Notes under the pieces: generated by a model
Databases searched by the model: none
Told to the model about the DNA's origin: nothing
The model's input: only the letters and a program-made list of their open reading frames with translations
Shown: positions 34,030 through 44,005 of the stretch, one piece after another
How the letters are laid out: every line of letters begins with the position of its first letter
Numbering within the stretch: position 1 is the stretch's first letter
Program-made: the position numbers and the translations under genes
Assembly: GCF_009883055.1 (NCBI RefSeq)
Contig: NZ_WWVR01000011.1
Span: 6,054 to 70,053 of the forward strand
Direction: 5' to 3'
Origin: Blautia sp. BIOML-A1
Lineage (GTDB): Bacteria; Bacillota; Clostridia; Lachnospirales; Lachnospiraceae
Length of the DNA: 64,000 bases

Positions 34030-34300
34030 ATAAAGTAAAAACTGTGATGGAGACAGTACATCGACAGGAAGACCGCAGAGAGCCGGGATAAGGTGGGAGC
34101 CTGGTGTTAGTAGTTTCGATGGAAGATCACTCCGGAGTTTCTTTTCTGAAATCCTGATAAAGTAGGGAAGGACGGTGTTTCCGCCGTTAGAGGGAACATG
34201 TATCGGCATTTATTATTACTGCCAGCCCGTACAATGTAACAGGTGGTGCGAATGTGGAATTACTTTCGTCCTTTTACAGGATGGAGGTTTTTTTTATATT
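34030..34300 (+). promoter_or_regulatory. T-box leader (Ile specifier) of ileS
   Basis: The leader has Stem I features (GAGAGCCGGGATAAGGTGGG, then GGAAGATCACTCCGGAGT) with specifier codon ATC at 34126-34128. The antiterminator bulge TGGT lies at 34244-34247 in ACAGGTGGTGCG; its U pairs with the A73 discriminator of tRNA-Ile. A terminator follows (CTTTCGTCC / GGATGGAGG, then T8, 34263-34298). Uncharged tRNA-Ile is expected to allow read-through into ileS. Confidence 0.93.
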
Positions 34301-34368
34301 AACAGGATATTTATCCTGTTATATAACGCTCCGTGATTATTTTTTTACAATAAAAGGAGGAACTAGTT

Positions 34369-37300
34369 GTGTACCAGAAGGTAGATACGAATCTGAATTT
34401 TGTAGATCGTGAAAAACAAGTAGAGAAGTTCTGGAAGGAGAACCATATTTTTGAAAAGAGTATGGAAGACCGTAAAGATGATCCTACTTATATGTTTTAT
34501 GACGGACCGCCGACAGCAAACGGCAAACCGCATATTGGTCATGTACTGACCCGTGTTATTAAGGATATGATTCCGAGATACCGTACTATGAAAGGATATA
34601 TGGTACCTCGTAAGGCCGGATGGGATACCCATGGACTTCCGGTTGAACTGGAAGTTGAGAAGAAACTTGGTCTGGATGGCAAAGAACAGATCGAGGAATA
34701 TGGTATGGAGCCATTTATCCAGCAGTGTAAAGAGAGTGTATGGAAATACAAAGGAATGTGGGAAGATTTTTCCTCAACAGTTGGATTCTGGGCTGATATG
34801 GAGAACCCATATGTTACCTATCATGATGACTATATTGAGTCTGAATGGTGGGCACTGAAAGAAATCTGGAATAAGAAGCTTCTGTACAAAGGATTTAAGA
34901 TTGTTCCTTACTGTCCGCGTTGTGGAACACCACTTTCTGCCCAGGAAGTTTCACAGGGATATAAAACGGTCAAGGAACGTTCGGCGATCGTTCGTTTTAA
35001 GGTTGTTGGAGAAGATGCATATTTCCTGGCATGGACTACAACACCGTGGACCCTGCCATCTAACGTTGCACTCTGTGTAAACCCGACAGAGGTTTATTGC
35101 AAGGTAAAAGCAGCAGATGGATACACATACTATATGGCAGAAGCTCTGCTTGACAAAGTTCTTGGTAAACTTGGCTCTGAGGAGACCCCGGCATACGAGG
35201 TTCTTGAGAAGTATGTTGGTAAGGATCTGGAATACAAAGCATATGAGCCACTGTTTGAGTGCACAGGAGCTGAAGCTGCAAGACAGAAAAAGAAAGCTCA
35301 TTATGTTACAGCCGATAACTATGTAACTATGAGTGATGGTACAGGTATTGTTCATATCGCACCGGCATTTGGTGAGGATGACAGCCGTGTAGGCCGTGAA
35401 TATGATCTTCCGTTTGTACAGTTTGTAGACGGTAAGGGTGATATGACTGCAGAGACTCCATATGCAGGAGTGTTTGTTAAGAAAGCGGATCCGTTGGTAC
35501 TTCAGGATCTTGATAAAGAAGGCAAGCTTTTTGATGCTCCGAAATTTGAGCATGACTATCCACATTGCTGGAGATGCGATACACCACTGATCTACTATGC
35601 ACGTGAATCCTGGTTTATCAAAATGACAGCAGTTAAAGATGACCTGATCCGCAATAATAATACAATCAACTGGATTCCGGAGAGCATCGGTAAGGGACGT
35701 TTCGGTGACTGGCTGGAGAATGTTCAGGACTGGGGAATTTCCCGTAACCGTTACTGGGGAACACCACTGAACATCTGGCAGTGTGAATGTGGACATATGC
35801 ATTCTGTCGGAAGCCGTCAGGAACTCTTTGAGATGAGCGGTGATGAAAAAGCCAAAACAGTAGAACTTCATCGTCCATACATTGATGAGATCACACTGAA
35901 ATGCCCGGAATGTGGCGGAACCATGCATCGTGTACCGGAGGTTATTGACTGCTGGTTTGACTCAGGAGCAATGCCTTTTGCACAGCATCATTATCCATTT
36001 GAAAACAAAGATCTCTTTGAAAAACAGTTCCCGGCAGACTTTATTTCTGAAGCTGTTGACCAGACAAGAGGATGGTTCTATTCTCTGCTTGCTGAGTCTA
36101 CGATCCTGTTCAACCAGGCTCCATATAAGAATGTTATCGTTCTTGGACATGTACAGGATGAAAACGGACAGAAGATGAGTAAATCCAAGGGAAATGCAGT
36201 GGATCCGTTTGATGCTCTGGAGAAGTACGGTGCGGATGCGATCCGCTGGTATTTCTATATTAACAGTGCTCCGTGGCTGCCGAACCGTTTCCACGGCAAG
36301 GCTGTTCAGGAAGGACAGCGTAAGTTCATGGGTACTCTGTGGAACACTTATGCGTTCTTTGTTCTTTATGCAAACATTGACAATTTTGATGCAACAAAAT
36401 ATACTTTAGATTATGACAATCTTCCAGTTATGGATAAGTGGCTTTTAAGTAAGCTGAATTCCGTAGTGAAGACTGTCGATGACTGCCTTGCAAACTATAA
36501 GATTCCGGAAAGTGCAAGAGCTCTTCAGGAATTTGTAGATGAGATGAGTAACTGGTATGTAAGAAGAAGCCGTGAACGTTTCTGGGCTAAGGGCATGGAG
36601 CAGGATAAGATCAATGCTTATATGACTCTGTATACTGCTCTGGTGACAATTTCCAAAGCAGCAGCTCCGATGATCCCGTTCATGACAGAAGAAATCTATC
36701 AGAACCTCGTAAGAAGCATTGATAAAGATGCAATTGAGAGTATTCATCTCTGCGATTTCCCGGAAGTCAGAGAAGAGTGGATCAACAAAGAACTGGAAGA
36801 TGATATGGAAGAACTTCTTAAGATTGTTGTTCTTGGACGTGCAGCAAGAAATACTGCAAATATCAAGAACCGTCAGCCGATCGGCACCATGTATGTAAAA
36901 GCTGACAAAGAAATGGGTCAGTTCTACACAGACATTATTGCAGACGAGCTGAACGTCAAAGAAGTGAAATTTGCCAGTGATGTAGAATCTTTCGTTTCCT
37001 ACAGCTTCAAGCCACAGCTTCGTACTGTAGGACCGAAATACGGTAAGCTTCTGAATGGTATCCGTACAGCACTTGCTGAAATCAATGGAACAGAAGCAAT
37101 GAACGAACTGAAATCTACAGGACTTCTTACTCTGGATATCGATGGAAACAAGGTAGAACTTTCTGAAGAAGACTTATTGATCGAGACCGCACAGACAGAA
37201 GGTTATGTAACAGAAGCAGATGGTGATATCTCTGTAGTTCTTGATACAAATCTGACATCTGAACTGATCGAAGAGGGATTCGTCCGCGAGATTGTCAGCA

Positions 37301-37521
37301 AAGTGCAGACTATGAGAAAAGAAGCCGGTTTTGAAGTTATGGATAAGATCCATATCTATGCAAAAGATAATGACAGGATTCTTGAACTCATGAAGAACCA
37401 CAAAGAAGAAATCATGTCCGAAGTACTTGCAGAGGATATGACTCTGGGCACAACCGATGGTTATGTAAAAGAATGGAACATCAATAAAGAACCAGTTGTT
37501 CTTGGTGTTGCAAAAATGTAA
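34369..37521 (+). CDS. ileS: Isoleucyl-tRNA synthetase
   Basis: The 1050-residue class I synthetase charges tRNA-Ile. It has HIGH at residues 55-58 (GKPHIGHVLTRV), KMSKS at 602-606, an editing CP1 domain with TTTPWTLPSN and GTGIVHIAPAFGEDD, and a CPECGGTM zinc-like pair. The length and the WWALKEIW features fit the longer, eukaryote-like IleS type. The start is GTG at 34369 after AAAGGAGGAACTAGTT; no in-frame ATG lies near. Expression is controlled by the Ile T-box upstream. Confidence 0.96.
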   Translation: MYQKVDTNLNFVDREKQVEKFWKENHIFEKSMEDRKDDPTYMFYDGPPTANGKPHIGHVLTRVIKDMIPRYRTMKGYMVPRKAGWDTHGLPVELEVEKKLGLDGKEQIEEYGMEPFIQQCKESVWKYKGMWEDFSSTVGFWADMENPYVTYHDDYIESEWWALKEIWNKKLLYKGFKIVPYCPRCGTPLSAQEVSQGYKTVKERSAIVRFKVVGEDAYFLAWTTTPWTLPSNVALCVNPTEVYCKVKAADGYTYYMAEALLDKVLGKLGSEETPAYEVLEKYVGKDLEYKAYEPLFECTGAEAARQKKKAHYVTADNYVTMSDGTGIVHIAPAFGEDDSRVGREYDLPFVQFVDGKGDMTAETPYAGVFVKKADPLVLQDLDKEGKLFDAPKFEHDYPHCWRCDTPLIYYARESWFIKMTAVKDDLIRNNNTINWIPESIGKGRFGDWLENVQDWGISRNRYWGTPLNIWQCECGHMHSVGSRQELFEMSGDEKAKTVELHRPYIDEITLKCPECGGTMHRVPEVIDCWFDSGAMPFAQHHYPFENKDLFEKQFPADFISEAVDQTRGWFYSLLAESTILFNQAPYKNVIVLGHVQDENGQKMSKSKGNAVDPFDALEKYGADAIRWYFYINSAPWLPNRFHGKAVQEGQRKFMGTLWNTYAFFVLYANIDNFDATKYTLDYDNLPVMDKWLLSKLNSVVKTVDDCLANYKIPESARALQEFVDEMSNWYVRRSRERFWAKGMEQDKINAYMTLYTALVTISKAAAPMIPFMTEEIYQNLVRSIDKDAIESIHLCDFPEVREEWINKELEDDMEELLKIVVLGRAARNTANIKNRQPIGTMYVKADKEMGQFYTDIIADELNVKEVKFASDVESFVSYSFKPQLRTVGPKYGKLLNGIRTALAEINGTEAMNELKSTGLLTLDIDGNKVELSEEDLLIETAQTEGYVTEADGDISVVLDTNLTSELIEEGFVREIVSKVQTMRKEAGFEVMDKIHIYAKDNDRILELMKNHKEEIMSEVLAEDMTLGTTDGYVKEWNINKEPVVLGVAKM

Positions 37522-37526
37522 GTAGC

Positions 37527-37560
37527 TCATGCCCGGTAATATATATACCGGGCATGATTT
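37527..37560 (+). terminator. Hairpin after ileS
   Basis: TCATGCCCGGTA pairs with TACCGGGCATGA (12 bp), but the U-tract is weak (TTTAT). Confidence 0.65.
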
Positions 37561-37568
37561 ATAAAAAG

Positions 37569-37609
37569 GTCACTGTTTACAGGTAATATTATGAGGAGTG
37601 AACAGTAAC
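37569..37609 (+). repeat. Dispersed TIR element (41-bp form)
   Basis: GTCACTGTTTACAGGTAATA...GTGAACAGTAAC lies between ileS and glgP and has partly degenerate ends. Confidence 0.65.
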
Positions 37610-37637
37610 ATAAAAGGATGAATGAGGAGGAAACACG

Positions 37638-40094
37638 ATGATTAACGAGCAGTTCAAAAAAGAAGCTTTTAAGAAGAGTGTAAAAGAGAATGTAAAATTT
37701 CTTTATCGTAAGAAACTGGAAGAGGCTACACAGGAGCAGATCTTTCAGGCTGTATGCTATACGGTAAAAGATGTTATTATTGATAACTGGCTGGAAACAC
37801 AGAATGCATATAAAGAGCAGGATCCTAAGACAGTTTACTATATGTCCATGGAGTTCCTTATGGGACGTGCTCTTGGAAATAACCTGCTCAATCTGACTGC
37901 ATACAAAGAAGTAAAAGATGCTCTGGATGAGCTTGGTCTGGATCTTAATGTGATTGAAGATCAGGAACCGGATCCGGCACTTGGAAACGGTGGTCTGGGA
38001 CGTCTGGCAGCATGCTTTTTGGATTCTCTTGCAACACTGAACTACAGTGCATATGGATGTGGTATCCGTTATCGTTATGGTATGTTCAAACAGCAGATCA
38101 AAGACGGATATCAGGTAGAGGTTCCGGATAACTGGCTGAAAGACGGATATCCATTTGAACTTCGCCGTCCGGAGTACGCAAAAGAAGTTCATTTTGGCGG
38201 ATATGTAGATGTTGAGTACGATCCGGCAACAGGAAGTAATAAATTCGTACACAAGGGATATCAGGCAGTAAAAGCTGTTCCGTTTGATATGCCGATCGTA
38301 GGATACAACAATAATATCGTAAATACCTTAAGAATCTGGGATGCAGAGCCGATCGTAGACTTCGAGCTGGATTCCTTTGATAAAGGTGATTACAAGAAAG
38401 CAGTTGAGCAGGAAAACCTTGCCCGCAATATCGTGGAAGTTCTTTATCCGAACGATAATCATATGGCTGGTAAAGAGCTGCGTCTGAAACAGCAGTACTT
38501 CTTCGTATCTGCAAGTCTTCAGGCTGCAATCGAAAAATACAAAAAAGATCATAAAGATATCATGAAGCTTTATGAGAAAGTTACTTTCCAGATGAATGAT
38601 ACTCATCCGACAGTTGCTGTAGCAGAGCTTATGCGTATCCTTATGGATGAAGAAGGCCTTGGCTGGGATGATGCATGGTCTGTAACAACAAAATGTGTTG
38701 CTTACACAAACCATACAATCATGGCAGAAGCTCTCGAGAAATGGCCGGTTGAGCTGTTCTCCAGACTGCTTCCACGTGTATACCAGATCATTGAAGAGAT
38801 CAACCGTCGTTTCATCCTTGATATTCAGGCTAAATATCCTGGAAACTATGAAAAGATCAAGAAGATGGCAATCCTCTATGATGGACAGGTAAAAATGGCT
38901 CATCTTGCAATCGTTGCAGGTTACTCTGTAAACGGTGTTGCCAAACTTCATACAGAAATCCTTAAGAAACAGGAACTGAAAGACTTCTACGAAATGATGC
39001 CGGAGAAATTCAACAACAAGACAAACGGTATCACTCAGAGACGTTTCCTGCTTCACGGAAACCAGCTCCTTGCAGACTGGGTAACAGATCATATCGGACC
39101 GGAATGGATCACAGATCTTTCTCAGATTGGCAAACTGAAAGTTTATGTTGATGATGAAAAAGCACAGCAGGAATTCATGAACATTAAGTATCAGAACAAG
39201 GTTCGTCTGGCTAAATACATTCTTGAGCACAACGGAGTAGAAGTAAATCCACGTTCTATCTTCGACGTTCAGGTTAAGAGACTTCATGAGTACAAACGTC
39301 AGCTTCTGAACATCCTGCACGTTATCTATCTGTATGATCAGATTAAGAAACATCCGGAAATGGATTTCTATCCAAGAACATTCATTTTTGGTGCAAAGGC
39401 ATCTGCAGGTTATGCTCGTGCCAAGAAGATTATCAAACTGATCAATTCTGTTGCAGATGTTGTAAACAACGATGCTTCTATTAATGGCAAGCTGAAAGTT
39501 GTATTCATTGAGAACTATCGTGTATCCAACGCTGAGATGATCTTTGCAGCAGCAGATGTTTCTGAGCAGATTTCTACTGCAAGTAAAGAAGCTTCCGGTA
39601 CAGGTAACATGAAGTTTATGCTGAATGGTGCACCGACTCTGGGAACTATGGATGGTGCCAACGTAGAGATCGTAGATGAAGTTGGTAAAGAAAATGCATT
39701 CATCTTCGGTCTGAGTGCAGATGAAGTTATCAATTATGAAAACAATGGCGGATATGATCCGAGAGTTATCTACAATACAGATGATGAAATCCGTCAGGTA
39801 CTGACAGAGCTTGTTAACGGAACCTTCTCTTCTGATACAGAACTGTTCCGTGATCTGTATAATTCTCTTCTGGACCAGAATGGTGGAGAGAAAGCAGACC
39901 AGTACTTTATCCTTGCTGATTTCCGTTCTTATGCAGCAGCACAGAAGAAAGTGGAAGAAGCATACAAAGATGAAAAAGGCTGGGCTCGTATGGCCATGAT
40001 GAACACAGCATGTGCAGGTAAGTTTACATCTGACAGAACTATTCAGGAATATGTGGATGATATCTGGCATCTGGACAAGGTTTTTGTTAAATAA
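37638..40094 (+). CDS. glgP: Glycogen/starch phosphorylase (GT35)
   Basis: The 818-residue cytoplasmic enzyme releases glucose-1-phosphate from alpha-1,4-glucan ends. It shows YYMSMEFLMGRALGNNL, DPALGNGGLGRLAACFLDS, and the PLP site EASGTGNMKFMLNGA with the Schiff-base lysine at K659. GAGGAGGAAACACG precedes ATG 37638. Together with glgB (59195-61081) it indicates glycogen storage. It stands alone between a repeat and a terminator. Confidence 0.97.
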   Translation: MINEQFKKEAFKKSVKENVKFLYRKKLEEATQEQIFQAVCYTVKDVIIDNWLETQNAYKEQDPKTVYYMSMEFLMGRALGNNLLNLTAYKEVKDALDELGLDLNVIEDQEPDPALGNGGLGRLAACFLDSLATLNYSAYGCGIRYRYGMFKQQIKDGYQVEVPDNWLKDGYPFELRRPEYAKEVHFGGYVDVEYDPATGSNKFVHKGYQAVKAVPFDMPIVGYNNNIVNTLRIWDAEPIVDFELDSFDKGDYKKAVEQENLARNIVEVLYPNDNHMAGKELRLKQQYFFVSASLQAAIEKYKKDHKDIMKLYEKVTFQMNDTHPTVAVAELMRILMDEEGLGWDDAWSVTTKCVAYTNHTIMAEALEKWPVELFSRLLPRVYQIIEEINRRFILDIQAKYPGNYEKIKKMAILYDGQVKMAHLAIVAGYSVNGVAKLHTEILKKQELKDFYEMMPEKFNNKTNGITQRRFLLHGNQLLADWVTDHIGPEWITDLSQIGKLKVYVDDEKAQQEFMNIKYQNKVRLAKYILEHNGVEVNPRSIFDVQVKRLHEYKRQLLNILHVIYLYDQIKKHPEMDFYPRTFIFGAKASAGYARAKKIIKLINSVADVVNNDASINGKLKVVFIENYRVSNAEMIFAAADVSEQISTASKEASGTGNMKFMLNGAPTLGTMDGANVEIVDEVGKENAFIFGLSADEVINYENNGGYDPRVIYNTDDEIRQVLTELVNGTFSSDTELFRDLYNSLLDQNGGEKADQYFILADFRSYAAAQKKVEEAYKDEKGWARMAMMNTACAGKFTSDRTIQEYVDDIWHLDKVFVK

Positions 40095-40113
40095 TAGATT
40101 CGCAGCGATTGTG

Positions 40114-40154
40114 GATAAAAAGGATCTGGCTTATGAAAGTCAGGTCCTTTTTGC
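40114..40154 (+). terminator. Terminator after glgP
   Basis: AAAAAGGA-CTG-CTT pairs with AAG-CAG-TCCTTTTT. Confidence 0.85.
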
Positions 40155-40200
40155 AGTAGAAAATGTGGCTCAGTTCCAGGTATATCCTGAAGCTGGATTG

Positions 40201-41085
40201 TCATTCTTTTAAAGCTTTTCGGTATTCTCGTGGGCTGCAGCCTTTGATTTTGCTGAATACTTTGGAATAGTAGTTAGAGTCGGAAAATCCGGTTTTTTCG
40301 GCTATGGCGCTGATGGATTCTTTGGTATTCAGGTATTCCAGACTGCGTTCGATTCTGTATTCCTGCAGGAAGGCAAAAAGAGTAGTGTTCATGTGTCGTT
40401 TGAACAGACGGGTACATTCACTTTCACATAGATGAAGGCTCTCAGAAATATCTGTCAGAGTGATACGATTCATGTAATTCTGTTCTATGTAGGAAAGGAT
40501 TTTTCGGATTCGCTCGTATTCGGTGAGGTCAGAGGCAGTGCTTACCGGTTGATGAGGAAGATGTTCTGCAAGCAGTCTCCACATAATCTGCATTCGTATG
40601 GAAATATCCAGTTCATAAAAATCAGGACGATCTTTATCAAGTGAAATCACTTTCAGCATCTGTTCACGAAAGTCTTTGTGCCATTCTCTGCTGTAATCGA
40701 TATGCATGGCACAGATGGAAAGGTTCTGGATAATAGGATCCACATATTTTGTGCAGATGGTACTTCGAAAAAAACCATAGATCAGTTTGGGATCAAAAGT
40801 GACAGGAATATAAGAACAATCTTCCTGATCTATCATTTCACCGGAATGCAGGGCGTTGGAATTGCAGAAAATGATCTCACCTTCTTTTAAGTGAAAGGAA
40901 CGGTTATTTATCCGATAATGCATGGCCCCTTTTTTTATATAAGTGATTTCAATTTCCGGGTGACAGTGCCACATAAAAGAGTTGGAGTCATATTCTGACA
41001 GATTATGATGGCTGACCAGAAACGGAAAATGGTCATTGCCATGTTTTTTTAATTCTTTTTGGAACTGATTTGTGACGATCTGCAT
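40201..41085 (-). CDS. AraC-family regulator with cupin sensor domain
   Basis: The 294-residue protein has an N-terminal cupin (FMWHCHPEIEITYIKKGAMHYRI, KEGEIIFCNSNALHSG), a linker, and a C-terminal double HTH at ~190-290 (LTDISESLHLCESECTRLFKRH, ISAIAEKTGFSDSNYYSKVFSKIKG). AAAGGAGATACTT precedes the minus-strand start. It is divergent from galK across 271 bp, so galactose-related control is plausible but is only inferred from position. Confidence 0.9.
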   Translation of the reverse strand: MQIVTNQFQKELKKHGNDHFPFLVSHHNLSEYDSNSFMWHCHPEIEITYIKKGAMHYRINNRSFHLKEGEIIFCNSNALHSGEMIDQEDCSYIPVTFDPKLIYGFFRSTICTKYVDPIIQNLSICAMHIDYSREWHKDFREQMLKVISLDKDRPDFYELDISIRMQIMWRLLAEHLPHQPVSTASDLTEYERIRKILSYIEQNYMNRITLTDISESLHLCESECTRLFKRHMNTTLFAFLQEYRIERSLEYLNTKESISAIAEKTGFSDSNYYSKVFSKIKGCSPREYRKALKE

Positions 41086-41110
41086 AAGTATCTCCTTTAA
41101 AAGAAATATT

Positions 41111-41137
41111 GTAACTGTTCAGTATCTTCACTGTTAC
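41111..41137 (+). repeat. Dispersed TIR element (27-bp minimal form)
   Basis: GTAACTGTTCAGTATCTTCA ends CTGTTAC. It lies in the divergent araC/galK intergenic region. Confidence 0.7.
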
Positions 41138-41356
41138 GGAATGTTCATGTAATGCAGTAAAGTTTAAACGCAGGAAATTACGGTTATTTTCCTTTTATTA
41201 TAGACATAATTACCTAAAAAACGCAAGATATTACTGTTTTTTCGCAGATTAATCAAGGTATTTTATCCAGAATGCAGTATAATGAACTTATCAGATATGC
41301 AGAGAAAGAACAGCTACGAATTTTATTAAAATAAAATCTAAAAGGAGAACAGGAGA

Positions 41357-42592
41357 ATGAACTTACCAGAAACAGCAAAACTTCAGGAAATCTATGGGGA
41401 AACAGAAATTTGCGGTGCTCGTTTCAAGAAACTCGCAGACAATTTTGCAGAAACCTATAAACAGGACAAAGCAGAATATTTTACATCTCCAGGAAGAACT
41501 GAGATTATTGGAAATCATACAGACCATAACGGTGGTAAAGTAATCGCAGGAAGCATTAATCTGGATACAATAGGAGCAGCTTACCCAAATGGGACACAGG
41601 TTATCCGTATTACCAGTGAAGGCTACAGAGATGAGATTGTAGTAGATCTTACTAAGCTCAGCAAAGCAAACTACAAAAAAGGAACACCGGCACTTGTTGC
41701 AGGTATGATGGAAGGTGCACAGAAGAATGGATTTAAGGCAGCAGGTTTTGACGCGTATGTAAGCACAAATGTTATTGCAGCAGCCGGTGTCAGTTCCTCT
41801 GCTTCCTTTGAAATGCTGATCTGTACAATCATCGATCACTTCTTTAATGAGGGCAAAATGACTTATAATGACTATGCAAAGATCGGCCAGTATGCAGAGA
41901 ATGTATATTGGGATAAAGCTTCCGGAATGATGGATCAGATGGCATGTGCAGTAGGCGGCCCGGTACTGTTTGATTTTGCAGACAGAGATAACCTGAAATA
42001 CAGTAAGCTGGATTTCTCGTTTGGAAAATTTGGATACAGACTTGTTATTGTAAATACAGGAAAAGGTCATGCGGATCTGAGTCAGGAATACTCTGAGATT
42101 CCGGGAGAGATGAAGGCTGTTGCCAAAGTACTTGGTGTAGAACTTCTTCATGAGACGAATGTAGAGGCACTTCTTGAGCACTGCAATGAAATTGAAGATG
42201 ACAGAGCTGTTCTTCGTGCACTTCACTTTTTTGGAGAAACTTCCCGTGTAGAAGAGGCAGCAGATGCAATCCATCATGATGATTATGATAAATTCCTGAA
42301 GCTTATAGATGAATCCGGAACTTCCTCCTGGGAACTTCTTCAGAACTGTTATACAATGAAAGATTTCCATGAGCAGAAAATTACCAGAACTCTTGCACTT
42401 ACTCAGCTGTTCCTTAAGAAGATCGGTGCAGGTGTATGCCGAGTTCATGGAGGCGGATTCGCCGGTGTTATTGCAGCAATCGTTCCGGAAAAGGAACAGG
42501 ATAACTATGTAGAATATATTTCCAGATTTGTTGGAAAAGAAAATGTATATCCGATGGATATCCGTGCAGTCGGAGCAGCACATATCGGATAA
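41357..42592 (+). CDS. galK: Galactokinase
   Basis: The 411-residue GHMP kinase phosphorylates alpha-D-galactose at C1 in the Leloir pathway. It has the galactokinase signature SPGRTEIIGNHTDHNGGKV, the phosphate loop AAAGVSSSASFEMLI, and CRVHGGGFAGVIAAIVP. AAAAGGAGAACAGGAGA precedes ATG 41357. No galT or galE follows. A bidirectional terminator closes the unit. Confidence 0.95.
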   Translation: MNLPETAKLQEIYGETEICGARFKKLADNFAETYKQDKAEYFTSPGRTEIIGNHTDHNGGKVIAGSINLDTIGAAYPNGTQVIRITSEGYRDEIVVDLTKLSKANYKKGTPALVAGMMEGAQKNGFKAAGFDAYVSTNVIAAAGVSSSASFEMLICTIIDHFFNEGKMTYNDYAKIGQYAENVYWDKASGMMDQMACAVGGPVLFDFADRDNLKYSKLDFSFGKFGYRLVIVNTGKGHADLSQEYSEIPGEMKAVAKVLGVELLHETNVEALLEHCNEIEDDRAVLRALHFFGETSRVEEAADAIHHDDYDKFLKLIDESGTSSWELLQNCYTMKDFHEQKITRTLALTQLFLKKIGAGVCRVHGGGFAGVIAAIVPEKEQDNYVEYISRFVGKENVYPMDIRAVGAAHIG

Positions 42593-42626
42593 ACAACCAG
42601 TGTCGGTTAAAAACAAATATTACATA

Positions 42627-42668
42627 AAAATAAACCTCTGGATTATACCAGGGGTTTATTTTTTTCGA
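42627..42668. terminator. Bidirectional terminator between galK and plsC
   Basis: AAATAAACCTCTGG pairs with CCAGGGGTTTATTT, with a T-tract to the right and an A-tract to the left. It overlaps the last codons of plsC. Confidence 0.88.
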
Positions 42669-43383
42669 GCATGTCATGAAGGATGTTCTGGGTATATGCA
42701 CCGAGATGTTTCTGATCTTCTCTGGAAAGATCTTTGACATAAATCGGTTCTCCATACTCCAAAACGACATGAGTTGATTTGATTTTGGGAAAATGTGCCT
42801 CGAAGATTTCAACTGTGTTGTTGAGTGCCATAGGAATGATTGCACATCCTGTCTTGGAAGCAATCTTGAAGCTTCCATCATGGAAAGGAAGAAGATCCAG
42901 ATCATCAGCATTTTTGTTACGTGTTCCCTCCGGGAAGATGCAGATGGAAATTCCGGATTTTATTTTGTCTATGGCAGCAAGGATAGTCTTTAATCCCTGC
43001 TTGATATCCTTGCGGTCAAGGAACAGGCAGTGAAGATATCTCATCCAGTTAGAAAGAAGAGGATAGCGTTCCATTTCTTTCTTGGCAATATAACCGGTGC
43101 GGATCGGGCATCGGCTGTAGGTAAGCAGGATATCAAAATAGCTTCGGTGGTTGCCGATGTAAAGAACCGGGGTATCCTTTGGAACATTTTCTTCGCCGAT
43201 TACAGTGACCTTGGTGCCGGCTTCCCAGAGAATAAATTTAAAGACTGCCTGAATAATACGTAAAGAGCTGATCTCCTTGGCTTTTGGGGAGAATTTTCCG
43301 ATGATCCATTCGATCAGAAGAATAGGAATGGAGAGGATCAGAAACCCGATGACTGTAATGGCGACAATGATGAAACGAATCAT
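42643..43383 (-). CDS. plsC: 1-acyl-sn-glycerol-3-phosphate acyltransferase (PlsC type)
   Basis: The 246-residue membrane-associated acyltransferase has an N-terminal hydrophobic segment (FIIVAITVIGFLILSIPILLI), the H-x4-D catalytic motif in YIGNHRSYFDILL, and the substrate motif ICIFPEGTRNK. It makes phosphatidic acid from lysophosphatidate and acyl-ACP/CoA. GAAAGAGGAATTCGTT precedes the minus-strand ATG at 43383. Confidence 0.93.
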   Translation of the reverse strand: MIRFIIVAITVIGFLILSIPILLIEWIIGKFSPKAKEISSLRIIQAVFKFILWEAGTKVTVIGEENVPKDTPVLYIGNHRSYFDILLTYSRCPIRTGYIAKKEMERYPLLSNWMRYLHCLFLDRKDIKQGLKTILAAIDKIKSGISICIFPEGTRNKNADDLDLLPFHDGSFKIASKTGCAIIPMALNNTVEIFEAHFPKIKSTHVVLEYGEPIYVKDLSREDQKHLGAYTQNILHDMLEKNKPLV

Positions 43384-43534
43384 AACGAATTCCTCTTTCT
43401 GTTTATATTTGGTCAGGTTTTATATGATGAAAACCATAGTACCAGTATAAGGGATATTTGAAATAGTTGCAATAAATCTTTTGGATCGGGCATAGAATAC
43501 ATATTGAAAAAGAGCGGGCAGGAGAATTGTGCTT

Positions 43535-43984
43535 ATGCAGATACCGCTGTCTGCGAAGACTGGAAGAAATCAGTCAAAACAGAATACGATAGCTGTCGGA
43601 TGTATGCTGCTGATCTTTTTACTGATGGCAGGAGGGTGCAGTCTGGTAAAAATAGAAGAAGGAGAAAGAACACCGCTGGCATACACTGTGGTGGAAACAG
43701 CAGAGCTTCCTTCGAGTGCACAGGAGATGATTCAGGAAAAGAAAGACAGAGATTTTCAGATGACTTATCAAAAAGGAGATACGGTGTATCTGATCAGAGG
43801 ATACGGAAAGAAAATGAGTGGAGGCTACAGTATTCAGGTAGCGGAATTGTCTGTTTCATCTACGGCAGTTTTTTTTAAAACAAGGCTGATTGGACCGGAA
43901 AAGGAAAATCAAAGCGGAGCACCGTCTTATCCGTATATTGCAGTGAAGACGGAATACAGGGAAGAGCCGGTGATATTTGAATGA
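43535..43984 (+). CDS. PrcB_C-domain lipoprotein
   Basis: The protein of about 149 residues has a lipoprotein signal (TIAVGCMLLIFLLMAGGC) and a PrcB_C-like domain: TVVETAELPSSAQEMIQEKK, DTVYLIRGYGKKMSGGYSIQV, and VAVKT-type ending YIAVKTEYREEP. PrcB_C domains were named from the Treponema protease complex, and free-standing lipoprotein versions are common in clostridia. AGGAG precedes; ATG 43535 is chosen, with GTG 43529 as alternative. It lies 21 bp before sipL, so an operon is likely. Confidence 0.78.
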   Translation: MQIPLSAKTGRNQSKQNTIAVGCMLLIFLLMAGGCSLVKIEEGERTPLAYTVVETAELPSSAQEMIQEKKDRDFQMTYQKGDTVYLIRGYGKKMSGGYSIQVAELSVSSTAVFFKTRLIGPEKENQSGAPSYPYIAVKTEYREEPVIFE

Positions 43985-44005
43985 TCATGAGAGGAGCGGT
44001 CAGAA

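Noticed and set aside
38328..40070. Long antisense frame (580 codons) across glgP
   Set aside because: It is a codon-bias shadow of glgP: it has low-complexity Cys/Ile/Phe composition and no domain, and the sense frame is a perfect phosphorylase.
41363..42616. Long antisense frame (417 codons) across galK
   Set aside because: It is the same kind of shadow; the sense strand is an intact galactokinase.
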